Of a stretch of 64,000 nucleotides of DNA, positions 12,301-18,438 are shown in pieces. The DNA comes from Paracidovorax anthurii. Lineage in GTDB: Bacteria > Pseudomonadota > Gammaproteobacteria > Burkholderiales > Burkholderiaceae_C. The position numbers and the translations under genes are program-made. The stretch spans positions 1-64,000 of the forward strand of contig NZ_QLTA01000026.1 of NCBI RefSeq assembly GCF_003269065.1, given 5' to 3'. The notes below the pieces were generated by a model, which searched no databases, had not been told where the DNA came from, and worked only from the letters and a program-made list of their open reading frames with translations. The stretch's first letter is position 1. The number at the start of each line of letters is the position of its first letter.

Positions 12301-14222
12301 GACTTGACGCCCGTCGCATCCTGGCTGAGCCGCAGGCGGCCCGCAGTGTCGTAGGCGAACGTGCTGGTGCCGAGATCGGCGGAGGTTCCATCGGAGCGCT
12401 GGCTGCCGGTCAGGCGCCCCGCGCGGTCGTAGGTCCGGGTCTCCTGCAGGCCATTGGCCGCCTTGAAGACGGTCCGGCTGCCCGCATCGTCGTACGTGGT
12501 GGTCGCCAGTTGCCCCTTGCTGTCCGTGGTGGAAACCAGCCGCCCCAGCCCGTCGTACGCATACACCGTCGCTCCGCCGTTGCCGTCGATGGTCTGGAGC
12601 AGGCGGCCCGCGGGGTCGTACACGTAGCGGGTGGTGCTGCTGCCCGCGGCCAGCCCGTTGCCGGAGGCATCGGTGGCCGCGTAGGTGGTCGTCGTCTGGA
12701 CCTGCCCGCGGAAGTCGAGCACATAGTCCGTGCGCTGGACCTGCTGCAGATTCTGCTGCGCCACCCAGGACGACACCGTGGTCACGCTCGGCGCTGCATC
12801 GCGGGCCAGCCCGGAGACCGGATAGGCCGCCCCATGGTGCTGCAGCACGGCCACGGTCTCGCCATAGGCGTTGCGGCGGTACTCGGAGACGCGCCCCTCC
12901 GCGCTGATGACAAAGCGCAGGCTGACTCCGTTGGCATCGTCGTACACATAGCGCGTGGTGAGCGCTCCCGACGGCTGCCCCGCGCCATCGCCATCGGGGT
13001 CCGGCTGGGTGTAGACCGTCTCCGTCAGTAGCTGGTTCTTGCCGTTGTAGGTGCGGGCGACCGTGTTGCCAAGGGCGTCGCGCTGCAGCACCGGGTTGCC
13101 CATGGCGTCGTAGGCCATGAACACCGAGCGCCCGTCCGGATCGGTCGTGCGCACGAGATCGCCGTTGGCGTTGTATTCGAACCGCTGCACGGACGCCATC
13201 CCACCGGACGCGGGGGCCGTGATGCTGAGCAACTGCCCCTTGGCGTCGTAGCCGTATGCGTAGCTCTTGCCGGTGGGGTCGGTGACCTGGGTGGTCCTGG
13301 CGGCAGCGTCGTAGCCGAACCGGAACGTCTGGCCCAGCGCGTCGCGCAGCGAGGCCACTTTGAAATCCGCCCCGAGCTGCACGTATTCGATGGCGAGCTG
13401 CGTGCCGTCGCTCTGGCCGATGGTCGCCACGCGGTGGCTGTCGCCATCGTAGGTATAGGTGGTGCGATAGACCTTGCCGTCCGCCGTCGATCCATCCGCC
13501 GGCGTCAGGTCCACCGTGACGCTGGCGAGGCGGTTGCGCGCGTCGTACGCATAGCTGGTGCGGATGGCCGTGGCACCCTGGCTGTCCACCACCCGGATGC
13601 GGGTCAGCAGGCCGCCGGCGTAGTCATAGTAGAGGGCCTCCCCACCGGGGTTGAGCACCTTCGCGATGTTGCCGTCGGCATCGTAGCCGTAGGTGGTCGT
13701 GTTGCCGCTCGCGTCCACGGACTTGTCGAGGCGGCCCGTGTCCGCGGCGTAGAACTCCCGGTTCTGCGTCTGTCCATCCGTCCACACATAGCCCGAGGTG
13801 GTGGACTCGATGCGATCGTAGGCCCCCGCCCCATCCGTGCCGACATAACGGCTGGACGCCGCATCCCAGGTGAAGAGAGAACTCCCGCCATCGCGCCCGA
13901 GCAGCGTGATCGAACTGCCCGGCTGGCCCGCCTGCCCGGAGAGCGCCAGTTGGCGACGATAGAAGCCGGAGCTCCAGTTGTCTCCGTTGTCGTCGTTGAG
14001 CAAGCCCTGGCTGTTGTAGGTGCGAACCGCCTGGTAGCCCCCTCCGTGCGCGACCCACTGATCGTCGCTCTGGGCGATCACCAAGTTGCCGGTCGCGACG
14101 TTGACGAACACCTGCTCACCGCCGCGCCCCTGGGAAGCATTGCCTTGGGATGCCCTCTGCCCTAGCGTGGCCAAAGAACTGTTGCCGAGCCCAAGACTGC
14201 TGCCGCTGACGATGCCAACCAT
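237..14222 (-). CDS. Giant Rhs/YD-repeat protein with LysM domain, 3' end disrupted by IS
   Basis: About 4,630 host-encoded residues followed by some 35 codons read from the IS. I chose ATG 14222 because a GGGTGG purine-rich site precedes it and the protein then starts with a typical Rhs leader ending in QVFVNVATGNLVI. Dozens of YD repeats (YDAxGR, YDALGN types) fill roughly residues 160-2700 and 3500-4180 and should form a beta-barrel-like Rhs shell. Between them, at about 2805-2950 and 3220-3370, are several RxPLYRYYN...YFST...GIAGYV units like DUF5648 repeats. A LysM-like segment (YTVVGGETLKDIARNVLGD) lies near 4300-4350. A glycine-rich hydrophobic stretch (IIMVAIAVVVTVYTAGLL) follows, then an Ala/Gly-rich pre-toxin-like region. 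The gene is broken at 340/341 by the IS, so any C-terminal toxin tip is separated from the shell. No immunity gene is visible. Confidence 0.9.
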   Translation of the reverse strand: MVGIVSGSSLGLGNSSLATLGQRASQGNASQGRGGEQVFVNVATGNLVIAQSDDQWVAHGGGYQAVRTYNSQGLLNDDNGDNWSSGFYRRQLALSGQAGQPGSSITLLGRDGGSSLFTWDAASSRYVGTDGAGAYDRIESTTSGYVWTDGQTQNREFYAADTGRLDKSVDASGNTTTYGYDADGNIAKVLNPGGEALYYDYAGGLLTRIRVVDSQGATAIRTSYAYDARNRLASVTVDLTPADGSTADGKVYRTTYTYDGDSHRVATIGQSDGTQLAIEYVQLGADFKVASLRDALGQTFRFGYDAAARTTQVTDPTGKSYAYGYDAKGQLLSITAPASGGMASVQRFEYNANGDLVRTTDPDGRSVFMAYDAMGNPVLQRDALGNTVARTYNGKNQLLTETVYTQPDPDGDGAGQPSGALTTRYVYDDANGVSLRFVISAEGRVSEYRRNAYGETVAVLQHHGAAYPVSGLARDAAPSVTTVSSWVAQQNLQQVQRTDYVLDFRGQVQTTTTYAATDASGNGLAAGSSTTRYVYDPAGRLLQTIDGNGGATVYAYDGLGRLVSTTDSKGQLATTTYDDAGSRTVFKAANGLQETRTYDRAGRLTGSQRSDGTSADLGTSTFAYDTAGRLRLSQDATGVKSWILYDEAGRKAAEVGAAGELREYLYNASGQLTRTIAYATPVDTRLLTAVDGSPAEVAVAALRPAAAAGDRSEWIAYDAAGRRWKTVGSDGSVTENVYDGASRLIATRQYARTISTTSLGNAPAGSAISPAGDAAADRVTRHFYDADGLRTGTLDAEGYLVLNTYDAAGRLATTTRFARATDAAKRASGTLQDLKPATQSQDIVERRIYNEKNQLVASVDGAGYLTAFEYDANGNLAKQTRWATALKAAVLSLITSATPVAQIRPAASAQDRVGLFEYDALGRLAAETDYQGTRTEHAYDAGGNRIGSTVAAGTGEARTRLARYDSQGRLVAELSAEGARQLASAQGAAQIDAVWSSYATTHTYDRAGRRSSTTDANGLRTLFFYNTAGQLTHTINALGEVTETRYDVLGQVSTQVRYGTRINPGALTGGLINARLVSLLQAAASPALDQVTRYTYNATGTLASVTDALGFARNYVYNAFREETQRSEATGTGSGSTTVLTRYDRRGQVVGQTRDAGGLAAATTNKYDAFGNLVSATDALGRTRTRTFDKLGREVSSTDALWATLTTKYDAFSRVVSQVNAEGNTTTYAYDAKNRTVTISTDEGLRVKQTYNRHGDMVQASDARGNVTSYRYDAEGRQTGTSAQVWHFDTNVTETVATAQAYDRAGRLIETVDANGTRTTIAYDAASRVLTRTVDGGGLSLATRYAYDPLGRQIRITQPGGSVTELRYDARGQLLEQVVDPAGLALSTRYAYDAQGHTLEVTRPEGTLTRYSYDSAGRRIREQVDPAGLNLARSYTYDQGDNLTSSVDANGNTSYYLYDAENRQTLVVDGAGAVQATAYDALGRVSQLTEYRNVLADTAVLRQYVGGGAAFGPGTWESQVRAGITPSASDKIEYRTYDANNQLQSVVSGLGEVTTYLRDGNGRVMEQRSFVNRIAIGGAGGWTPGTFPTPVANDAQDQRVRMAYDALGRVIATVDGTGAATKMRYDAAGNVVERVRYARAISASADAYDESFIFQLAAQEGAAGNVVQKSTYDRAGRLAWSADGAGSVTHYAYDGDGNVVKKVRLATALAAGQQPQDVALSAGDLATDYVYDAAGRQIYEVGADGAVIGRVYDRNGNLRQRTEYATPVTAPVMVRGAVFSPAVTNYDRFNIGNVLRPLAGDRSTSWVYDGADRQVLEVGALGAVRQTIYGQGRVTTRAYASAIDLAGLALESVTLAQVLARVPSGPDRASTQWLDGAGRVVRTVDAGGAVVAREYDGAGQLVHLIEYAAASGTSTQDRHTRYGYDAAGRLVDTTDALGQKESTTYDALGRKTSFTNKAGSTWTYGYDAAGRLVRESSPPVELAALRAPAAQASGPAVLQLDPDQTVVASVVTLLGYDAFGNLVARTEAAGRPEERTTRYEYDALGRQTKTIFPPVAVYQGESAAALLDNGRNAAGTRTDAQPTEISSETRYDALGNAVAGRAAGSTAWSYKAYDRAGHVAWDVDALGYVTGYTRNAFGDAERLVRYAQAIALPTGDRAVLQSGDVRQAVQAGGADREILTGYDRLGRVVEVQEPFAFYYDSETGEQGAGRKTTRNSYDALGNLVAVATNAGSTRWATTRYRYDLLGRRVGTTDALGYVTTQAYDAQGQLTRKVEYASAGRTDASAPDTGAGDRVTDYTYDLLGRKTTETRRGVAYTATNAGAAGIGDVLQEKTGDLATRYAYDALGNLVRTTDALGGTTYQYYDVLGRVRATITPAVNLGVAANGQGRAPVSPLTEYRRDAHGNALVTTQYAGGATVSGDGQSYTRSADAQQDRVSYARFDVQGHTLQTTDAAGASQYYTYDAQGRLAKEWQTVTAIDDAGRRQQHSLWRAYAYDALGRQTHSYAPLQSGGEWGELTLGDTEITYNGFGEVTRRRVLDAGRAMFGGEGFQVPGAGEERYEYDNAGRVWRSNAGDGVMKVLAYNLQGQQTVQLVAAGDIGLGGYRDTMEALTAQAGAPAQFRRTDMRYDLLGRLVQTLAPDRASDRAMGITARQNLVYGVISQSEVGPVSGDTGAVQWRPYNQVDLVWRSLQDLGSGDVRITLQYLSDSYHNVNQDNPEPNPPKTVTRNIVVSAEEAASGYSFKWQSPQSSEPGIAKGISAIQNIKVEKLDVFGNWATLYDVPSPVRQSTPVNWSEATSPGYLWSEAGEGRVPIYRYYNRYSDSHYFSTQASDRERLLGQGSGWLDEGIAGYVSRDAGPGLVPLYRAGKNDTSVYTTDADEYSRLVGRGWTSLGIDGYIGAPGLSADDRAARGLVRLYSLQNNVSASGLDGERRDGLYTTSLSDRNALLGVNADGTLGRGENRANPRTLQLYASAQGQSIEVSYPQDLVSELRMEVRAYGSSDADWKAVDMTEAQRSFGAGHRIALEKLYVYDPDNGRQLLSEGSYEYRLRNAKTQGNNTEEVRDVGTGSFTLYGPNVRDVESQPTIPDIGVAQATIDGSWYDVLQWPQPAPGQSVSFRWRAQGSSAWAGVRTIGNGIFAYGDGRTHGLGVGMQGVALNMDAGSFEYEIVIAGPSGSVVQRASGVVNLSPKPYPEMSEITPRIFYDGHVSNLGIAGYVWSTPAPDRKPLYRYYFPYQGNDHHITTADLQVIADLDDRIARDAAAGAAPAIIKEGVLGYVQTAPSESNQRLYQYIYGGDTVFRLTTDAANVGSFTVLDHDPSNDDGFAWNADAWYQNAYQDDGYISRVPVEGTQPLYAVYDGNSVGSRTMGDYLTSTSEAEILQLLGGPMVATQWDFTAGGIRTGTATIDGQVHRVLQWPKPFDQARVTITSTPSIPGGTPGPALFWQGDGRSQFNDLAVGAPQGFVLDALEPGTTYRIQIQVEHAGTSYQPPYIARRDVEITLPRGWMPSVSVDTGGAIAQLRAQTSGQGGQSGRPVTVREYDRWGNVVEVDETQGQGSGTLVRTTEVRYDANDQVVEQRRLHEDANFAQSWASTRIYYDALGRQVGLRDANGNVNAQVRDLAGNVVQESHADGGRVDYAFNAFGDKVSAAELVYAGTGGTTVTNYAYDKRSRLVQTTLVQGDALRYRVNGMDGKPVQLTSDVHGSSGVSMGPPEAMSVLERNEYDEAGRKVRVVNGNEEATRYRYDRAGNVVLSGQETGYATAGSVAAQADANAVASPLAYVVRYRYDALGRKIGQGDAAGMNQAWTYDAFGHLIGRTESKTGGGTVDYTYVYNRAGDLMHEGNGLGKSVDYRYDGAGQRTEIRDNYLGQTTRYGYDLAGNRTSERVEQKTLLSSGVLENVVYQDNHLVYDAQRRLRAVFDGRADVRITYDLAGNRSQVTTHVINTVRKDPNADIASVGRQEQEVIHTSTTAYGYDAMNRQTSSLEQPGGAQVRSIQHIYAFDLAGNRTEDKIATVNITATQGDQTVNTRFEYHYDALHRLTSYRGYGVAEDQVNQYDGAGRVVYSNSLVMRGSGNKTPQYENRYNRYDAMGKLQDTRVVVRGTAGDVVSRVDVAYHDAGGATGLGYDAAGNLKGNRQVTDGDEGKATTTRYEYQFLAGSYQQTASTAQREGTTATTKTWRDANGFVSNIEQVTGVGDERFNRAFVNDAQGNAIYVNQGAGHVGRIQNPGTYLGGWVGDSLNPGHVQRQLVANGEVLARYGDAPDSENPPANAGELQKYVDTAEFRLNAAPLQLKGANLDAIAYTVVGGETLKDIARNVLGDATLWWRIAEANGLAVSGDGQLAAGQTLRVPKLALNANNVETFQPYDPSRVTGSLDAVLPAPAGQGGGCGGLGKIIMVAIAVVVTVYTAGLLSGASGALGETLIAGVGAMAPGGTLGIAEAAIAGAAGSIASQAVGNAIGAQQGFSWKSVALSALGSAVTNGLGTADWLPKTDSVFASAAMRQAVSGTISQGVGTVLGLQPRFDWKGVVAGAVGAGVGASVGQALQNANAFSGLSDFGTALARGTVSGFAGGLATAVMRGGRVSVQQVATDAFGNALGESLANVPNRAQTQGEGPWSAYNYRNGSDRLCCTNQFEDGIAPTPDGFMPWRPPERFEDDRSG
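317..349. repeat. IS right terminal inverted repeat with candidate 9-bp target duplication
   Basis: Positions 317-340 read on the minus strand as GGCTTTGTTGCACAAATCAG and a few more bases, an IS903-type end. Bases 341-349 (GGTCGGAAC) directly follow and would be one copy of the 9-bp target duplication that this group usually makes. The partner copy lies left of the window, so the duplication is predicted, not seen. Confidence 0.6.
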
Positions 14223-14399
14223 TTTTATCCACCCTCGATCGATGTTCACTGCTGGAGCCGCAAAGGGGGAAATCCCCGGCCCGTATGCCAATGCATCCGC
14301 AGCAAAACGAGAGTGTTGAGGAGAGACCCTTTGGATCAGTCGGGATTCCATTCCCCCTGTCGGCCGCATCAGCCATCGCGTCGAAACCCGATACGGGAC

Positions 14400-15326
14400 T
14401 CACAGGCAGCGGCCATAGCGCCATTGCACGCGCAGCGCCAGGGCCTGCCCCTGGGCCAGGATGCGCAGGCCCGGCAAACCAGGCAGGTGGAAGGCATCGA
14501 TGGGCTGGGTGATGGGCTCGAAGCAGAATGCCGGCCCCTGGGGCGGGCGGTAGATCAGGCAGCAGTGCTGCGCTGCGCCGCCGTCCTGCACGAAGTCGGG
14601 CATATGGGCCGTGAGCTGCAGGCCCCATTCGGGCCATTCGATGCGCGCCGTGCCGCCCCAGCCGGTGTAAGCGTTGTCGATCAGGCTCCCGTGGGCCGAC
14701 ACCCCTGCATTCAGATCCCAGCCGGGCGGAAACAGCGTGGTGTGCTCGGTGGGCAGCGGATCGCTGCCACTGAGCCAGACCGCCTGCACGGGCGCCGTGA
14801 TCCGCGTGGCTGGCGTGCGCGGAAACCAGGGGTGCAATCCCAGGCCATACGGCAGCGGCTGCACGCCGCAGTGCCGCACCTGCACGCATTGGTCCAGGCC
14901 GCCGTCCACCAGGCGAAAGGTCTGCACACACTCGTAGTCATAAGGATTGCCACCAAAGCACTCTGACCGCAAAGCCATCTCCAGGGTGTCGCTGGCCGGC
15001 TGTCGGATCGTCCACGGCTGCAGCCAGCCATCCCCATGGATGGGGTAAGGCTCGCCAGCGCGGTTGGGCTGCATGGGATGGAATTGCCCTCCGTGCGAGA
15101 ACCCCTCACCGCTCATGCGGTTGGACCAAGGCACCATGGCGAAGGAAGCCATCTGGTACATATCCGGCGTCTTGCCATCCCAAGGCCGCCACAGATCCAT
15201 GCGGGCCTCCGAGCCCCGGGGGCCATCCATCTGCCAGGCCGCGACACTGCCCCCTAGAGAGGGGACCAACCCCAGGTGCTGGCCGGCATGGTGGAGCCAG
15301 ACGATGGGATGGAAGACATCGTTCAT
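14400..15326 (-). CDS. Aldose 1-epimerase family protein (GalM-like)
   Basis: About 308 residues from ATG 15326 (MNDVFHPIVW); an upstream in-frame TTG at 15365 is less likely. The chain shows features of aldose 1-epimerases: MVPWSNRM near the substrate pocket, HGDGW, GLGLHPWFPR with a catalytic-type histidine, and FCFEPITQPIDAFH with the catalytic glutamate. These enzymes interconvert alpha and beta anomers of free sugars in the cytoplasm. The gene lies 69 bp downstream of the lactonase gene on the same strand, so it likely feeds the correct anomer to the 1-dehydrogenase encoded divergently. Substrates are probably galactose, arabinose or related sugars, an inference from context. Confidence 0.85.
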   Translation of the reverse strand: MNDVFHPIVWLHHAGQHLGLVPSLGGSVAAWQMDGPRGSEARMDLWRPWDGKTPDMYQMASFAMVPWSNRMSGEGFSHGGQFHPMQPNRAGEPYPIHGDGWLQPWTIRQPASDTLEMALRSECFGGNPYDYECVQTFRLVDGGLDQCVQVRHCGVQPLPYGLGLHPWFPRTPATRITAPVQAVWLSGSDPLPTEHTTLFPPGWDLNAGVSAHGSLIDNAYTGWGGTARIEWPEWGLQLTAHMPDFVQDGGAAQHCCLIYRPPQGPAFCFEPITQPIDAFHLPGLPGLRILAQGQALALRVQWRYGRCL

Positions 15327-15395
15327 GGGCGGGCTTTCTTGGAGGGTGGCGAAGGGTTTACCCAAAGCGCCAGCGGCGAACGCGCCATGCAGCCC

Positions 15396-16331
15396 TCAGC
15401 CGCCAAACAGATGCGCGGGCAAGCCCGGGCTGTCCACCGAGACGGCGAACAGCGCCCCCGCCAGCGGCTCGGCCGACAGTTGTGCGGGCGTCAGGCCCAC
15501 GCGCGCCGAGGTGATGAACAGCGTGCACAGGTCGGCCCCACCAAAGGCGCACGTGGTGACCTGGCTCACCGGCAACGTCACGCGGCCCAGCTCTGCGGCC
15601 GTCACGGGATCGTGGCAGGTCACGCAGGAGCCGCCCCAGTGCGCAATCCACAGGCGCCCCAGGGCATCGGTGGTCATGCCGTCGGGCGCACCCTCCTCGG
15701 GGAGCCAGCGTTTCCACAGCGCCTTGCGCGACAAAGTGCCCGTGGCGGGATCGCAGTCGTAGCGGTAGGTGCAGCCTTCGATGGTGGCGTTGAAGTACAG
15801 CCCACCAAGTGACCACGCAGGGCCGTTGGTCACGGCAAAACCATCGTCGTGGCGCGTGCAGCGGCCATCGGGGTCGTAACGGTAGAGTGCGCCGGTGGGC
15901 GCCTGGCAGGCAAAGTCCATGGAGCCTGCCCAGAAACGCCCCTGCGCATCGCACTTGCCGTCATTGAATCGGTTGCCCTGGCGTTCGGGCTCGGGCTGGT
16001 GCAGGTAGCGGGGCTCGGCATCCGTGCCCGGATGGAAAAGGGCAAAGCCCCTGCGCAAAGTCACGATGAGGCCGGGGGCCTGGGCCCGCTCGGCCAGGGC
16101 CGAGATTTCTTCTGCGAAGACCCAGCAACGGTACGCGCCGCTCACCGGGTCCCAGCGGTGCAAATGGCGCGCGAGGATATCCACCCAGTACAGCGCCTGC
16201 TCACGCACCGACCACAGCAGGCCCTCGCCCAGTTCCGAGCCCAGCGCCTGCACGCAACACGCCGCGCCAACCACAGGCGCAGAAAAGGCCGAGGCCCATG
16301 GTCTGGCGATGGAAGTATCCAGGTGGTTCAC
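15396..16331 (-). CDS. SMP-30/gluconolactonase/LRE family sugar lactonase
   Basis: 311 residues with a GTG start at 16331 preceded by GGAG six bases upstream. Family motifs are in order: LGEGLLWS (metal-ligand Glu), NRFNDGKCDAQGRFWAGSM (metal and substrate region), TNGPAWS, and APDGMTTDALGRLWIAHW with the catalytic Asp. SMP-30-type lactonases open sugar lactones to aldonic acids with a divalent metal. Here the likely substrates are L-arabino-1,4-lactone and D-galactonolactone, since the gene pairs with an epimerase and sits back to back with an SDR sugar dehydrogenase. It is a cytoplasmic enzyme with no signal peptide. The sugar specificity is an inference from neighbours. Confidence 0.88.
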   Translation of the reverse strand: MNHLDTSIARPWASAFSAPVVGAACCVQALGSELGEGLLWSVREQALYWVDILARHLHRWDPVSGAYRCWVFAEEISALAERAQAPGLIVTLRRGFALFHPGTDAEPRYLHQPEPERQGNRFNDGKCDAQGRFWAGSMDFACQAPTGALYRYDPDGRCTRHDDGFAVTNGPAWSLGGLYFNATIEGCTYRYDCDPATGTLSRKALWKRWLPEEGAPDGMTTDALGRLWIAHWGGSCVTCHDPVTAAELGRVTLPVSQVTTCAFGGADLCTLFITSARVGLTPAQLSAEPLAGALFAVSVDSPGLPAHLFGG

Positions 16332-16453
16332 GCGGGTCTCCAGTCGTTGTGGATGCCCATGTCTTTCGCATGGCTCTTGACGGTGGGCATCTTATCAACG
16401 CAAATTGATGCTTGTAATCCATATTTTTATCATCAATCAATACCAATATTGAT
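16332..16453. promoter_or_regulatory. Divergent promoter region with dyad next to the SDR start
   Basis: This 122-bp stretch between the lactonase and SDR genes is AT-rich at its right end. ATCAAT-N6-ATTGAT (16436-16453) is a perfect 6-bp-arm dyad ending right at the SDR start codon. It could be an operator for the divergent pair. The dyad suggests repression by occlusion of the SDR initiation region, but no regulator can be assigned. No clear Shine-Dalgarno is visible for the SDR gene. Confidence 0.45.
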
Positions 16454-17260
16454 ATGCCATATTCCCCACCCATCTCCACAGCTTCATCCCAACCTCAGGG
16501 TCTTTCGCTTTTTCCCAGCCTGCGCGGACGCTCGGTGTTTGTCACGGGGGGCGGCAGCGGCATCGGCGCCGCCATCGTCGCGGCGTTTGCCGAACAGGGC
16601 GCTCGCGTGGCATTCGTCGACGTGGCCCAGGAGGCGAGCGAGCAGTTGGCGCAGCAACTCGCGGAGGCGGGGATGGCACGCCCCTGGTGGCGCGCATGTG
16701 ATGTGCGCGATATCGAGGCACTGCGCGCTTCCATCCATGCGGCAGCCGCAGAGCTGGGTGATTTTTCCGTGCTGGTGAACAACGTGGCCAGCGACGACCG
16801 GCATACGCTCGAAGCCGTGACGCCGGACTATTACGATGAGCGCATGGCCATCAACGAGCGCCCCGCCTTCTTCGCCATCCAGGCCGTGGTGCCGGGCATG
16901 CGCCGGCTGGGCGCGGGTTCGGTCATCAACCTGGGCTCCACCGGCTGGCAGGGCAAGGGCGCAGGCTACCCCTGCTACGCCATCGCCAAATCGTCGGTGA
17001 ACGGGCTGACCCGGGGCCTGGCACGCACCCTGGGGCGCGACCGGATCCGCATCAACACCGTCTCGCCCGGCTGGGTCATGACGGAGCGGCAGATCAGGCT
17101 CTGGCTGGACGCCGAGGGCGAGCAGGAGCTTGCACGCAACCAGTGCCTGCCCGACAAGCTGCGCCCGCACGACATTGCACGCATGGTGCTGTTCCTGGCC
17201 TCGGACGACGCGGCGATGTGCACCGCGCAAGAGTTCAAGGTGGATGCCGGCTGGGTTTGA
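16454..17260 (+). CDS. SDR-family aldose 1-dehydrogenase (probable L-arabinose/D-galactose)
   Basis: 268 residues. The Rossmann fold is plain: TGGGSGIG cofactor loop near residue 32, an acidic residue (VDV) at the end of beta-2 that favours NAD, the NNVASDDRH loop, GSTGW with the catalytic Ser region, YPCYAIAK with the Tyr-x3-Lys pair, and the NTVSPGWVMTERQ substrate loop. Context points to oxidation of free sugar to lactone, the first step of both non-phosphorylative L-arabinose and D-galactose catabolism. The first about 25 residues precede the fold, and ATG 16454 has no ribosome site, so a later start is possible. It could also act on L-fucose or another aldose. Confidence 0.82.
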   Translation: MPYSPPISTASSQPQGLSLFPSLRGRSVFVTGGGSGIGAAIVAAFAEQGARVAFVDVAQEASEQLAQQLAEAGMARPWWRACDVRDIEALRASIHAAAAELGDFSVLVNNVASDDRHTLEAVTPDYYDERMAINERPAFFAIQAVVPGMRRLGAGSVINLGSTGWQGKGAGYPCYAIAKSSVNGLTRGLARTLGRDRIRINTVSPGWVMTERQIRLWLDAEGEQELARNQCLPDKLRPHDIARMVLFLASDDAAMCTAQEFKVDAGWV

Positions 17261-17315
17261 TCCCGACGGCCTTCGACGGGCTTGCAAGGGTTTGCCCCGG
17301 GCGCGAGGCCACAAG

Positions 17316-17331
17316 CAGTGCTCCAGCACTG
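17316..17331. terminator. Perfect hairpin between convergent genes
   Basis: CAGTGCT-CC-AGCACTG is a perfect 7-bp stem in the 114-bp gap between the converging SDR and LysR genes. It lacks a clear T tract on either side, so it is at best a weak bidirectional terminator. Confidence 0.35.
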
Positions 17332-17374
17332 AAAAGCGAAGCAACGCAGTTATCTTTGGGATGGCGAAGCCGCA

Positions 17375-18334
17375 TCAGTCGGGATCCAGGCGGCACCCGT
17401 ACTGGACCAGGCTGGTCTGCTTGAGAGCCTTCATCATCACCTTGGCCGCGGGCGACAGCAGGCGATCCGTGCGGGTGATGATGCCGAAGGCATCCATGTG
17501 GCAGGGCATGGAGATCGGCAGCACGGTGACGATGCCGTGGGCCGCATAGTAGTGGGCCACATCGGCACCCAGCACCGCGATCATTTCACTTTGCTGCAGC
17601 ATGCGGGTGATGAACAGCAGCGCCGAGGTTTCCACCGTGTCGATCGGCGGCGCCAGACCATCCTGCTGAAACATCAGATCGAACCGGTGCCGCAGCACAC
17701 TGCCCGCGGGCGGCACGATCCAGCTGGCCGAGAGCACATCGCGCAGGGTCAGGCCGCTCATGCCCGACAGCGGGTGGCCAGGGCGCGTGACGGCACAGAC
17801 CAGTTCCTCCGTCAGCGACTCATAGCGCAGGTTGTTCTTGTCATGCTCGGCAAACAGCCGCCCCACCATGATGTCGAGCTTGCCTTGCTCCAGCCGCTCC
17901 AGCAGCACCGGGCTGGTCTCGATGTCCAGTGAAATGCGCAGGCTGGGATGCTCCCGCTTGACCAGGGCCACGGCCGCCGGCAGCAGGCTCAGGCCCGGCG
18001 ACGTGATGGCGCCAATGCCCACTTGGCCGTAATGCCCGGTCTTGAGCGCACCGATCTCGTCGTGCGCCTGGTTCAGGTTGGCCAATGCCATGCGCGCGTG
18101 CCGGATCATGGTTTCGCCGTACCAGGTGGGCCGCATGCCCCGGGGCAGGCGCTCGAACAGCGGCACCTCCAGGACATCCTCCAGGTCCTTGAGCAGCTTG
18201 GACGCGGCCGGTTGCGTCATGCTGAGCACCTGGGCCGCACGGTGGATGTTGCCCTCCTCCGCAAGAGCCACCAGCAACAGCAATTGCCGCGTCTTGAGGC
18301 GCGCACGGATGAACCAGTGGTTGTAGGTGCTCAT
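17375..18334 (-). CDS. gbpR: LysR-family transcriptional regulator (GbpR-like)
   Basis: 319 residues. The N-terminal winged helix-turn-helix (about 15-75) contains LLVALAEEGNIHRAAQVLSM followed by TQPAASKLLKDLE. The effector domain (about 95-305) has the usual two-lobe pattern. The sequence looks like GbpR, the LysR protein that controls ChvE-type sugar-binding proteins and galactose/arabinose genes in other proteobacteria. It is divergent from the aldehyde dehydrogenase gene with a 104-bp gap, the classic LysR layout. It is therefore the likely regulator of the 13-gene sugar operon, with a sugar or pathway intermediate as effector. The symbol is by resemblance. Confidence 0.82.
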   Translation of the reverse strand: MSTYNHWFIRARLKTRQLLLLVALAEEGNIHRAAQVLSMTQPAASKLLKDLEDVLEVPLFERLPRGMRPTWYGETMIRHARMALANLNQAHDEIGALKTGHYGQVGIGAITSPGLSLLPAAVALVKREHPSLRISLDIETSPVLLERLEQGKLDIMVGRLFAEHDKNNLRYESLTEELVCAVTRPGHPLSGMSGLTLRDVLSASWIVPPAGSVLRHRFDLMFQQDGLAPPIDTVETSALLFITRMLQQSEMIAVLGADVAHYYAAHGIVTVLPISMPCHMDAFGIITRTDRLLSPAAKVMMKALKQTSLVQYGCRLDPD

Positions 18335-18438
18335 GGGGTTTTCCAGAATGCAAGGATAGATATGTATTTTGTCTAGAAAACTATTGGATCGATACGAAAA
18401 TCATCCATAGACTTTGCCGCAACAACAGCAAAGGTCCC
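18335..18438. promoter_or_regulatory. LysR-operon divergent promoter/operator region
   Basis: This 104-bp AT-rich intergenic region separates the LysR gene from the catabolic operon. It contains ATAG...CTAT around the TTTTGTCTAGAAAA segment (18368-18381) and an interrupted dyad GGAT-N13-ATCC at 18386-18406, the size expected of LysR-type half-sites. The downstream gene has AAAGG five bases before its ATG. The exact operator is a suggestion. Confidence 0.45.

Noticed and set aside
1557-13031. Very long plus-strand open frames (1,481 and 2,312 codons) opposite the Rhs gene
   Set aside because: Products are rich in His, Arg, Val and Ala without domains, and they mirror the repetitive GC-rich YD codons of the minus-strand gene. 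They are antisense shadows.
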